Below are positions 14,785 to 22,779 of a DNA stretch of 24,525 nucleotides, one piece after another (positions within the stretch are counted from its first letter, which is position 1; every line of letters begins with the position of its first letter). The position numbers and the translations under genes were made by a program. Under the pieces are notes generated by a model. That model searched no databases. It worked only from the letters and a program-made list of their open reading frames with translations, and was not told where the DNA came from. Origin of the DNA: JANWKA01 sp035533815 (lineage in GTDB: Bacteria; Bacteroidota; Bacteroidia; Chitinophagales; Chitinophagaceae); assembly GCA_035533815.1 (NCBI GenBank), contig DATLTB010000008.1, positions 1 to 24,525 on the forward strand. Direction: 5' to 3'.

Positions 14785-17502
14785 ATGATCCGGGAAACAG
14801 AAAGCCGGATTGTTTCCCGTTTATTTGCATTTGAGTTTTTCCATGGTGCAGCAGTAGCGCTCTATTTTACTGCAGCCATTTCGATTTTCCTCCGGCATAT
14901 CGGTACCCAGGGACTTCCCGAGGTTTATGTCCTTTCCGCTTTCCTGCTCTGGGGGGCGGGGCTCATCTATAACTTCCTGGAACATCGGTTAACTACAGTT
15001 AAGCTGGTATTTGGTATCCTGGCATTCAACGGTATTTGTATCCTGGTTTTCAGGATACTCAGCGGTTTCAGGCACGGACCCTGGTTTTTATATGTTTTTC
15101 TGGCTGCATTTAATGTTTTTTACTTACTGGAAAACCTGGAATTCTGGGGTCTTGCAGCCCTACTTTTCGATGTCCGTCAAAGTAAAAGGTTGTTTGCCAT
15201 TGTCAGTGCAGGCGACCTGCCGGCAAAACTCATCGGGTATATGATGGCCCTTATTTTCACTACGGCCGCCGGAACCATTGACCTGCTCTGGGTGGCTACT
15301 GGATGCCTCGCCGTTTCCATGCTGATTTTCTGGTCCATGTCCAGAACGGAAACTTTTAAATCCCTGACACCATCCACACACCATCATTTTGCCACCCAAT
15401 CCCTGCAAAATATCCAGGCTTCACTTACAGGAAACAGATTGATTCTCCAGGTTGCCCTGGTTTCCTTCTTTTCTTTTAGCTTTTATGTCCTGGCCAGCTT
15501 CATGCTTTATGGATATGTGGAACGTAAATTCCATACAGATGCTTCCCTGGCTACTTTCTTTGCCTTTTTCTACGGGGCCTCCAGGATGCTTACCCTGATC
15601 ATCAAACCAGTATTTACCGGTAGGATGCTGGATAAGCTTGGGCTTCGAAAATCCCTGCTCATTGCCCCGGTGATCCTACTTGCCCTGGGTGTGGCTGCCC
15701 TGATCATCTCATCGGGGTCCTCGGACCTGATGGTATTTTACATGATCATGATAGTCGCGGTAGCTGTGGATCTGCTGCGTTCGGTCATAGAGCTTCCAGT
15801 CCTTCTCGCTACCCTGCAACCTCTCCCGGTCCGTCAGCGCTTAAGAGGTCATACCATTATCAAGGGCCTGATGGATCCCTTTGCCTACCTGTCCATTGGC
15901 TTGTTGCTTTTTGCAGTCAGGGCACAACGGGGTGTGCTTGATTTTGAATTGCTTTTTGCGATTTTGATTTTTATTGCAGTTGCCTGGATATTATTTACCT
16001 TTTTCGTAGACAGAAGCTATATCCGCATGCTCACGGCAGCCATCCGTAAAAGAACCCTGGATGAACGGGACATCTCCCTGACAGATGCCGATTCCATCAA
16101 TTTCCTGGCTTCAAGATTAGAAAACGGTACTCCTGAGGAAGCTTCCGCTGTATTGCACCTGGTTTCCTCCCAGCCGGCAGGACATGATGGTTTATACCTG
16201 AAAGCCCTGAAACACCACGCCCCGGAAGTCAGGCTTCTTGCGCTCAAAATGATCCAGGAAAACCCAGGACCGGCTTTTTTGCCCGAACTCATTAAAATGT
16301 TGGAGGAAAAACCTGATCCCGAAAGCACTGCACAGTTGGTCCGCACTGTTGCTGTCCTGGATTTTCAACTCGACCTATCCCCATATCTTGCCCATGAGAA
16401 TCCTGGAGTGGCTGCTGCCGCAGCCATGGGCATGTTAACCCGGGAAAATACCCAAAAAGCTGAAGCCGAAGATTACCTATTCGGACTACTATCTTCCGGG
16501 GAAGAAAACCAACAGATCAGTTTTTTGACCCTGGTAGCCGATATGTCCGTTTTTAAATTTTCAGGGGCTGTGCTGGATCTTTGCGGTCATCAAAATCCAC
16601 GGATAAGGCGCCAAGCCCTACAAGCTGCAGGTAAACTGGCCACGCCGGAATCGATTTCCCGGCTGCTTGACCTTTATCGGGAAACTGGCAATGATTTGCC
16701 TATTCTGGATGGATTATATGCAGCGGGCCTGGCTGCGTTGCCTGGTATCCGGGAGGCGATCCGGTCAGGGAAATGCACCACCAGCCAACGCAGAAGACTA
16801 TATAAACTGGTAGGAAAAATCGGAAATGAAGATTCCCTGATTCTGCTTCAGCAATTCCTCGAGGAATTTCCGGAAGATGCAGACCAGCTTCTTTTCTTGC
16901 TGCACCAACTCCATTTCAGGGCTGAAACAAATAGCCAGACTTTCCGTATCCACATTGAAGAAAACCTGGAAATGGCAGCATATAACCTTTTTCGACTGCA
17001 GTTCATGAAAGGTCAGCATAAGGAATTTGGGATATTCATTCAAGCTTTGGAGCTAGAACTTATTGCCACAAGAAACCGGCTTTTCTGGTTATTTTCATTC
17101 CTGTATAATGAAGAAAAAATCAGAAGGATCCGTAGCGGCATCGATCTGGGAAGCAGGGAAGCGCTGGCCAATGCCCTGGAACTGATCGGCATGGAAGTTC
17201 CCCGCGAGTATGCAGATCCCTTCATCATTATTTATGAAAAAGCCGATCTGAGGGAAAAATGTGATCTGTTAAAAAAACACTACCGCGAACATACTATAAC
17301 CATGGATCACCTGGTCCGGGATGTACTGATAACCGAAGCCCATGGATTCAGCGACTGGACAAAATCCGCCCTGATTTATTGTTTCAGGGGCCATTTGGAA
17401 GATAAATACCGTAAAATGGTGACCTCGTGCCTGGAATCCGAAGATCCAATCCTAAGGGAGACAGCAGGCTTTATTTTGGAACAAAAAATAACTGACCTTT
17501 GA
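14785..17502 (+). CDS. Nucleotide-transporter-like (TLC/MFS) membrane protein fused to HEAT repeats
   Basis: The 905-residue protein has two parts. Residues 1 to about 420 form roughly twelve membrane helices. The segment SKRLFAIVSAGDLPAKLIGY and the later LPVRQRLRGHTIIKGLMDPF resemble the ATP:ADP-translocase-like (Npt/TLC) branch of major-facilitator-type carriers. From about 430 to 905 the protein is soluble, with helical pairs of HEAT-repeat type (NPGVAAAAAMGMLTRENTQ, NPRIRRQALQAAGKLATPES, then EDPILRETAGFILEQ). Transporters of this branch are known to occur with HEAT and cyclic-nucleotide-binding domains; here the cNMP-binding domain is encoded by the next gene, two bases away. The transported solute is unknown. 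A TTG at 14716 would extend the frame by 23 residues that do not look like membrane-protein sequence; the ATG at 14785 is preferred. Confidence 0.8.
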   Translation: MIRETESRIVSRLFAFEFFHGAAVALYFTAAISIFLRHIGTQGLPEVYVLSAFLLWGAGLIYNFLEHRLTTVKLVFGILAFNGICILVFRILSGFRHGPWFLYVFLAAFNVFYLLENLEFWGLAALLFDVRQSKRLFAIVSAGDLPAKLIGYMMALIFTTAAGTIDLLWVATGCLAVSMLIFWSMSRTETFKSLTPSTHHHFATQSLQNIQASLTGNRLILQVALVSFFSFSFYVLASFMLYGYVERKFHTDASLATFFAFFYGASRMLTLIIKPVFTGRMLDKLGLRKSLLIAPVILLALGVAALIISSGSSDLMVFYMIMIVAVAVDLLRSVIELPVLLATLQPLPVRQRLRGHTIIKGLMDPFAYLSIGLLLFAVRAQRGVLDFELLFAILIFIAVAWILFTFFVDRSYIRMLTAAIRKRTLDERDISLTDADSINFLASRLENGTPEEASAVLHLVSSQPAGHDGLYLKALKHHAPEVRLLALKMIQENPGPAFLPELIKMLEEKPDPESTAQLVRTVAVLDFQLDLSPYLAHENPGVAAAAAMGMLTRENTQKAEAEDYLFGLLSSGEENQQISFLTLVADMSVFKFSGAVLDLCGHQNPRIRRQALQAAGKLATPESISRLLDLYRETGNDLPILDGLYAAGLAALPGIREAIRSGKCTTSQRRRLYKLVGKIGNEDSLILLQQFLEEFPEDADQLLFLLHQLHFRAETNSQTFRIHIEENLEMAAYNLFRLQFMKGQHKEFGIFIQALELELIATRNRLFWLFSFLYNEEKIRRIRSGIDLGSREALANALELIGMEVPREYADPFIIIYEKADLREKCDLLKKHYREHTITMDHLVRDVLITEAHGFSDWTKSALIYCFRGHLEDKYRKMVTSCLESEDPILRETAGFILEQKITDL

Positions 17503-17504
17503 AT

Positions 17505-17960
17505 ATGTCTTCCGCCAAGATTTCCGGTCTACTGCTGATTGAAAGGGTGTTATTACTTAAATCCCTGTCCATTTTCCGGGATACCCCGGAAACCATCCTC
17601 GCTGAAATGGTCAGCCTGATGGTTGAGGTGAGTACGGAGGCCGGAAGTTCGATCGTCCGCGAGGGTGAGCCTGGGAATTGCATGTTCATCATATTTGAAG
17701 GTACTGTCAGGGTGCATAAACAGAAACAGATACTCGCCAAACTGGGAGAAAAGGATTTTTTCGGGGAATTATCCTTGCTGGATACCGAGACAAGGTCTGC
17801 AAATGTGACAGCTGAAACAGACTGTACTTTATTCCGTATGGACCAGGAACCATTTTATGACCTCATGGAATCCAGGCCTGAGGTAGTCCGTGAACTGATC
17901 AAAATACTCAGCAAGCGAATTCGGGCACTCAATGAGCAATTAATGACTAAAGGAGATTGA
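17505..17960 (+). CDS. Cyclic-nucleotide-binding (CAP_ED) domain protein
   Basis: The 151-residue protein is almost entirely one cNMP-binding domain without a DNA-binding helix-turn-helix. The phosphate-binding cassette is complete: FFGELSLLDTETRSANV (85-101) with Glu88 for the ribose and Arg97 for the cyclic phosphate. EGEPGNCMFIIFEGTVRV (53-70) is the usual beta-roll. A C-terminal helix (130-148) could act as the lid or dock on a partner. The ATG at 17505 lies two bases after the transporter-HEAT stop; a TTG at 17499 would overlap that gene. The likely partner is the HEAT region of the upstream protein. Its stop codon abuts the stop of the convergent HD-domain gene with no spacer. Ligand identity (cAMP) is inferred from the adenylate cyclase encoded nearby. 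Confidence 0.88.
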   Translation: MSSAKISGLLLIERVLLLKSLSIFRDTPETILAEMVSLMVEVSTEAGSSIVREGEPGNCMFIIFEGTVRVHKQKQILAKLGEKDFFGELSLLDTETRSANVTAETDCTLFRMDQEPFYDLMESRPEVVRELIKILSKRIRALNEQLMTKGD

Positions 17961-18575
17961 TCAGCTGGGATTGATCTTCTTCAGCAAAGATTCCAGATAT
18001 TTTCTTTTATTGGGTTCCCGGTGCTCCCTGGAATAATTGGTATGATAATGATGCCCCTCCAGCATCCGGACCTGATGGGCGTTCCAATCCTGCTTGTCTG
18101 AGATCTTATGGTAGGCGATCAATTCATCATATAGCCTGGCGGCAATACGGTGGACATCTTCTTTGCCCAGGTAATCCAGGTCAGCGTCTCCGATAATCTT
18201 TTCCAACAGGTCATGAGGATGCTGAGGATATTTGGTAGCCATGATCATCCGGCAGATGGATTCAGTCTGCTGCCGGTTGAATCCAAAACGAGGCAGAAAT
18301 TCATTGACCATCGCACAACCTGCTTCCTCATGATTTGGGTATACCTGAATATATCCGGCATCATGAAAAAGCACGGCTACCCGGAGCAATTCCATCTCCT
18401 CTGAAGAAACCTGTTCAGCCCCGGCTATAAGCATGGCTGCATTTAACACATCCTGGGTATGTTCCGCGTTATGATATGACAATTTTGGAGAAAGTTCATG
18501 TTGTAACCTGGAAAGGATAAACCGTTCCGCAGCTTGGAAATCAGCCATTGATTTTTTCTGCTCAATTTGATCCAT
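17961..18575 (-). CDS. HD-domain metal-dependent phosphohydrolase
   Basis: The 204-residue protein has the HD-superfamily metal ligands: His35/His39 in YHNAEHTQDV, His71-Asp72 in LFHDAGY, and Asp132 or Asp134 in GDADLDYLG. HD enzymes hydrolyse phosphomonoesters or phosphodiesters of nucleotides; some are cyclic-nucleotide phosphodiesterases, others act on (p)ppGpp or dNTPs. It lies 85 bases behind the adenylate-cyclase response regulator on the same strand, so a role in turning over a nucleotide signal is plausible but not shown. No receiver, GAF or membrane segment is attached. The ATG at 18575 gives MDQIEQ; a second in-frame Met at residue 10 (MADFQAAERF) is an alternative. Its stop codon abuts the stop of the cNMP-binding gene. 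Confidence 0.85.
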   Translation of the reverse strand: MDQIEQKKSMADFQAAERFILSRLQHELSPKLSYHNAEHTQDVLNAAMLIAGAEQVSSEEMELLRVAVLFHDAGYIQVYPNHEEAGCAMVNEFLPRFGFNRQQTESICRMIMATKYPQHPHDLLEKIIGDADLDYLGKEDVHRIAARLYDELIAYHKISDKQDWNAHQVRMLEGHHYHTNYSREHREPNKRKYLESLLKKINPS

Positions 18576-18660
18576 ACATCTTAAACTGATCCGGTAAACT
18601 TTAAAACTTCCCGATGTTTATTGAATGAATAAAGGTAAACTTTGGTTAAACAAACAGCAA

Positions 18661-19701
18661 TCAGTCCACTACTTCGTAAACGTTCACAGGGATTGCTTTA
18701 TTTTTCAAAGTTATTTCCCCTATATTCCGGCAATTGAAAAATTCCCTGATCTTTTCATAGGATGATGCTGTAATCAGTATCTGGCCGGGATTGGCTACAC
18801 TCTGCAACCGTTGAGCCATATTCACAGTATCTCCAATTACCGTATAATCCAGTCGTTTCAGGTTACCTGACCCGATATTCCCCGAAATCATGTCTCCCCC
18901 GTTTATTCCAATGGCAAGCTGCAGGGAAAAAGGAAGTTTCCCTTCCTGGGGAGGTAGGCTCTCAATCTGCTTACGCAGGGAAAGGCAGGCATCAATTGCC
19001 CGGTCCAGGTGAAAATTACCACGAAATACTGCCATGATGGCATCCCCCATGAACTTGTCAATGTATCCATTCTGGGCAATGATCTCCCTGACCATAGCAT
19101 CAAAATAGCTATTCAGCAGCCTGACCACAGTGTCCGGCTCCTCATTTTCTGAAATTGTGGTAAAACTGCAGATATCAATGAAAGCCACCGTTGCTTGAAT
19201 GTTTTCATTGACCATCAGGGAAGATTCAAATTCCCGGGTTCCCATGAAATTAAGCACTGTTTCATCCACATACATTTTCAAAATATTGTTTTCCTTGATT
19301 GCCTGCAAAGTAAGTCTTAGCCCTTCTACATGATGGATGGTCTTTTCCATAGTAAGCTCAAGGTCTGAGAAGTTAACCGGCTTGCATAAAAAGTCATAGG
19401 CTCCCCGGTTCATGGCTGCCCGGATATTATCCATATCTCCATAAGCGGAAACTACTACGGCCTTGATGAGGGGGTTGACTTCATTCAATTTGGAAATCAG
19501 CGTCAATCCATCCATTTCCGGCATATTGATATCGCTCAGTACAATATCCACTTCCGGGAACAGTTTTAATTTTTCCAGCGCATCGGTTCCATTCACGGCA
19601 AATATGAATTCATACTGATGCTCCCGGATCTGTTTTCGGAATTTTTGTTTGATCAGCAATTCCAGATCGGTTTCATCATCTACCACCAGTATCTTAGCCA
19701 T
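18661..19701 (-). CDS. Response regulator fused to a class III adenylate cyclase
   Basis: The 346-residue protein joins a receiver domain (1-125) to a class III cyclase domain (about 165-346) through a helical linker. The receiver has Asp8/Asp9, phosphoacceptor Asp57 (LSDINMPEMDG) and Lys107 (CKP). In the cyclase the metal-binding Asp176 (FIDICSF) and Asp220 (GDAIMAVF), the adenine-selecting pair Lys216 (DKFMGD) and Asp285 (LDYTVIG), and the transition-state residues Asn294 and Arg298 (NMAQR) are all present. It should therefore be active and specific for ATP, making cAMP. The ATG overlaps the end of the upstream response-regulator gene by eight bases, suggesting translational coupling. Phosphotransfer from the neighbouring kinase is inferred from gene order. 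Confidence 0.94.
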   Translation of the reverse strand: MAKILVVDDETDLELLIKQKFRKQIREHQYEFIFAVNGTDALEKLKLFPEVDIVLSDINMPEMDGLTLISKLNEVNPLIKAVVVSAYGDMDNIRAAMNRGAYDFLCKPVNFSDLELTMEKTIHHVEGLRLTLQAIKENNILKMYVDETVLNFMGTREFESSLMVNENIQATVAFIDICSFTTISENEEPDTVVRLLNSYFDAMVREIIAQNGYIDKFMGDAIMAVFRGNFHLDRAIDACLSLRKQIESLPPQEGKLPFSLQLAIGINGGDMISGNIGSGNLKRLDYTVIGDTVNMAQRLQSVANPGQILITASSYEKIREFFNCRNIGEITLKNKAIPVNVYEVVD

Positions 19702-20074
19702 AGGGAGATTGATTTAATTTTTCTTTTAATAAGTTGAAATCCAATGGCTTGGTCAGAAAATCATCCGCGCCCAGCCGGATAGCCGCCTGGTAATTCTCCG
19801 GATCCCCGTAAGCAGTGATCATCATGACTTTTGGGGGAGGTGAAGCGAATTTCATTTTGATGCGTTGAAGCAGTTCAAGTCCGCTCATTCCAGGCATATT
19901 GATGTCCGACAGGATCAGGACTGCTTCCGATACGTTCTGGCTAAGATAGGAAAGGGCTTCTTCACCGGAATAAGCAAAAACAAACACCATGTCCCTGCTA
20001 CGGATTTCCTTTCGGAAACGTTGTTCAAACAAAGTTTGGATGTCGCGTTCATCGTCTACGACTAAAATTTTCAT
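19694..20074 (-). CDS. Single-domain response regulator
   Basis: The 126-residue protein is one CheY-like receiver with no output domain. Asp7/Asp8 (VVDDE), phosphoacceptor Asp57 (LSDINMPGMSG), Thr87 (MITAYG) and Lys109 (TKP) are in place. Its sequence closely follows the receiver of the next gene, including the shared FRK-x-IR block and LSDINMP, so the two probably arose by duplication. It could act as a phosphate sink or shuttle between the kinase and the cyclase, or as a regulator of the kinase by binding. It lies 77 bases after the kinase gene and overlaps the cyclase gene start by eight bases. Confidence 0.92.
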   Translation of the reverse strand: MKILVVDDERDIQTLFEQRFRKEIRSRDMVFVFAYSGEEALSYLSQNVSEAVLILSDINMPGMSGLELLQRIKMKFASPPPKVMMITAYGDPENYQAAIRLGADDFLTKPLDFNLLKEKLNQSPYG

Positions 20075-20151
20075 GTAATGGGTTTAAGGGTTCAATTTAA
20101 GATATTTGATACAAAGTGAATTGTCGTTTTAACAAATAAATAGATTTAATA

Positions 20152-22155
20152 TCATTTGTCCGGTAGCAGAATAATGAATGTTGCGTATTCCCCGGGCTGG
20201 CTTTCCACCAATAATTTACCCCCATGTTGCCGGGTAACGATATCATAGCTGATAGATAATCCCAGGCCGGTTCCTTCTCCAGTGGGTTTAGTCGTAAAAA
20301 AGGGTAGAAATATTTTATCCCTTTCCATTACCGGGATACCCATGCCATTATCCATGACCCGCAATTCAACCATATTACCTATTTTTTTAGAGCTTACAGA
20401 TACCAGGGGTGCAAATCCGGGGTTACCGGACTTCATTTTCTCAGAAACCGAATAAAAGGCATTGTTAAAAAGGTTCAGTAGCACCCTACCCATATCCTGG
20501 GGAAACACGGGTATTTTTCCAATCTCCGCATCAAATCTGGTTTCCAGGGCAGCATTGAAGCCCTTATCCTTGGCCCTGAGCCCATGATAGCTCAACCGGA
20601 GGTATTCATCCGCCAGTTCATTGATGTCCACAGATTCCTTCTCTCCTGAACTTTTCCGGGAATGCTGTAACATGCTTTTCACAATGGAATCTGCCCGCCT
20701 CCCATGCTGATTGATCTTTTGCTGGTTATTGATCAGGTCATCGCTTAAAAGGGTCAATGCGGATTTTTCTTCAGTGGTAAGTGCAGTTTTATCAATTTCT
20801 CCCTTTAATTCCCCTGCTAATTCGATGCTTACTTCGGAAAAATTATTCACAAAATTGAGGGGATTTTGAATCTCATGGGCAATTCCAGCAGTCAGCTCCC
20901 CTAAGGAAGCCATCTTTTCTGCCTGGATCAACTGTTGCTGAGTGGCTTTCAGCCCTGCCATAGCCAGTTCCAGGTCTGTTTTCTGCCGGTTAAGCTGGAT
21001 ATTGCTTTTCTTTTTTTGCCGGTTATTGAGCCAGAGTCCCAAAGCCAATAATAACAGGATTACAACTCCGGACAGCAGCACAAAGAATCGAATCTTGTTG
21101 ACCAGTTGCTGCCTTGCCTCATCGTTTCTTTGCCGGTCCAGTTGCTCTCTGATGACCATTATCTGGAAAGAATGTCGTTTATTTTCTCTGGACAAACTGT
21201 CCTTTGCCCCCAAGGTGATTTCCTGGTACCAGAATGCACTGTCCAGATGATTTTTGCTCCTGAAATATTTAGTCAGGATTACCCCAGAAGCAGCTATACT
21301 GGGATAATAACCGGCTTTTTTAGCCGTCATAAATGACCTAAGCGCATAATAATATGCCGAATCAGGAACTTTTTCCTCATCGAACAACTCCCCTATTCGA
21401 GCATAAGCCCGGGATAAACCGCTTTTATTGCCATTGGCTGCAAGCAGGTAAGCTGCCTGTTTCAAATATTTCATGGCAAGTTCCATATGTCCCTGAATCC
21501 GGTACACCTGGCCTATGATGATCAGCCCATCCCCCTGGTACCTTTTTTCCGGAATTCCAGAAAGAATCCGCATAAAACTGTGGGCGCAAATCAGTGCAGA
21601 ATCCAGCTTTGAATGATTTAAATAATATTGGCTCAAATCCAGCATCGTAAGTCCTTTAAAGAACCTACCATAATACGATGGATAGTTACGGTTGAAAAAA
21701 TGGGGATCCGCTGGTGCGAATTTCAAAACCTTTTGATAAAACCCCTGACCCAAATCGGGAAATCCCGCATTTGAATATAATAATCCCAGTCTGAAATCTA
21801 TTACGCAGATTCCGCAAGAATCTCCCGACCGGATAAAAATGTTCATGGCCTGTTCATAAACCGGGAAGCTGCTGGAATAATTTCCGGTTTCATCCATCAT
21901 AACTCCGGAAATTCCCAGGCCCCAGCCCTTGCAGAATGCGGAATGGGCCTTCAATCCCAGGTCATATAATTGTCTGGAATATATCCGGCAGCTGTCCGAG
22001 TTAATGGTCATGTAATCCAAAGAAAGCCGCCATAAGGTGGAGCTGTCCGCATTCCCGAAAGTCAAGCTTCCTTTTAAGCTGTCAATAATGGGGTTATCCT
22101 GTGTGAATCCCAACCTGGCAATACCTAAGAGGAGAATAAGGACTGCCTTTTTCAT
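20152..22155 (-). CDS. Sensor histidine kinase with extracytoplasmic TPR region
   Basis: The 667-residue protein begins with a signal peptide (MKKAVLILLLGIARLGFTQ), followed by an all-helical TPR-like sensor region to about 350 that should lie in the periplasm. A membrane helix at 356-376 (IRFFVLLSGVVILLLLALGL) leads to a coiled coil and the catalytic core. The H box has His427 (GIAHEIQNPLNF), the N box NLFNNAFYS lies at 561-569, G1 is MDNGMGI (601-607), the F box is LPFFTTKP (617-624) and G2 GTGLGLS (628-634). It should autophosphorylate on His427 and pass the phosphate to the receivers encoded 77 bases downstream. The signal sensed is unknown; Cys residues at 56, 75, 114 and 117 of the sensor region could form disulfides. 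Confidence 0.93.
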   Translation of the reverse strand: MKKAVLILLLGIARLGFTQDNPIIDSLKGSLTFGNADSSTLWRLSLDYMTINSDSCRIYSRQLYDLGLKAHSAFCKGWGLGISGVMMDETGNYSSSFPVYEQAMNIFIRSGDSCGICVIDFRLGLLYSNAGFPDLGQGFYQKVLKFAPADPHFFNRNYPSYYGRFFKGLTMLDLSQYYLNHSKLDSALICAHSFMRILSGIPEKRYQGDGLIIIGQVYRIQGHMELAMKYLKQAAYLLAANGNKSGLSRAYARIGELFDEEKVPDSAYYYALRSFMTAKKAGYYPSIAASGVILTKYFRSKNHLDSAFWYQEITLGAKDSLSRENKRHSFQIMVIREQLDRQRNDEARQQLVNKIRFFVLLSGVVILLLLALGLWLNNRQKKKSNIQLNRQKTDLELAMAGLKATQQQLIQAEKMASLGELTAGIAHEIQNPLNFVNNFSEVSIELAGELKGEIDKTALTTEEKSALTLLSDDLINNQQKINQHGRRADSIVKSMLQHSRKSSGEKESVDINELADEYLRLSYHGLRAKDKGFNAALETRFDAEIGKIPVFPQDMGRVLLNLFNNAFYSVSEKMKSGNPGFAPLVSVSSKKIGNMVELRVMDNGMGIPVMERDKIFLPFFTTKPTGEGTGLGLSISYDIVTRQHGGKLLVESQPGEYATFIILLPDK

Positions 22156-22600
22156 AGTTTTTATCTGAGGATACCTGCGGATTTCCGGGATTTAAGTCCT
22201 TTGGCAGGTCATAAATATATAAATCGTTATCCATATCCGCAATGTTAACAGTCAGTAATGGATAGTTAGGGAAACAAATCCAGGTTGGAAAAACAGTCAG
22301 AAACTATTTTCATTTTAAGGAAAATAAATATAACTAGTTGGATTACATTTAGTTATTTGATTACATTACTGAAAATGAACAAGGGTGTGTTTCCCGATAT
22401 TTTGCTATTCATTTGAACCATTTATTCCCTTAAAAACTCTATGTTAGCTGGAATCCTTGGCTTTTCAAAGAATTCCAGGAAGAGTAGCCCTTAAAGATCA
22501 GGTCAAAATGGATCCTAATCAGGATCTCCAGTTGCCTTCCAACCATAAATGCGCACATCTATGATAAAATAGGCATCTCGCTGAACTGCTTACCCAATGC

Positions 22601-22634
22601 TTGTAGGTATTGAAGTCAATAAATCGTATCTTTG
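22601..22634 (+). promoter_or_regulatory. Candidate promoter of the desaturase gene
   Basis: TTG (22601-22603) is followed after 23 bases by TATCTTTG (22627-22634), a perfect TAnnTTTG match. Transcription from about 22640 would give an untranslated leader near 140 bases, long enough for regulation. Confidence 0.35.
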
Positions 22635-22642
22635 TGAGGATC

Positions 22643-22659
22643 AAGCCAAAAGGCTTTTT
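22643..22659 (+). terminator. Terminator-like hairpin in the desaturase leader
   Basis: AAGCC-AAAA-GGCTT followed by TTT forms a small five-pair stem with a T run, a few bases after the predicted transcription start. The stem is short, so it may be chance or a weak attenuator rather than a full terminator. Confidence 0.22.
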
Positions 22660-22779
22660 CAGATGGAGGCATTCAGCTGATACCAGGAAGTTTCTTTCCG
22701 ACATTGCCCGGGTTGAATTTAAAAAAGGGAATACCGTCTGCTCCGTTTATTTTAAGTCAGTTTTGATATAAGTTGTTTT

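Larger units (their letters stand above)
22156..22779. other. Long intergenic region between the kinase and the desaturase genes
   Basis: This 624-base AT-rich stretch separates divergent genes. It contains a tandem direct repeat (TTGGATTACATT at 22338-22349 and TTTGATTACATT at 22356-22367, 18 bases apart), an inverted repeat GATCCT-AATC-AGGATC at 22511-22526, a promoter candidate at 22601-22634 and a terminator-like hairpin at 22643-22659. A 61-codon minus-strand frame at 22519-22704 has no recognisable features and was not accepted. No tRNA or known RNA family was recognised. Confidence 0.5.

Noticed and set aside
22519..22704. 61-codon minus-strand frame in the desaturase upstream region
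   Set aside because: No domain, covers the desaturase promoter candidate and hairpin, and shows no sign of selection that can be read by eye.
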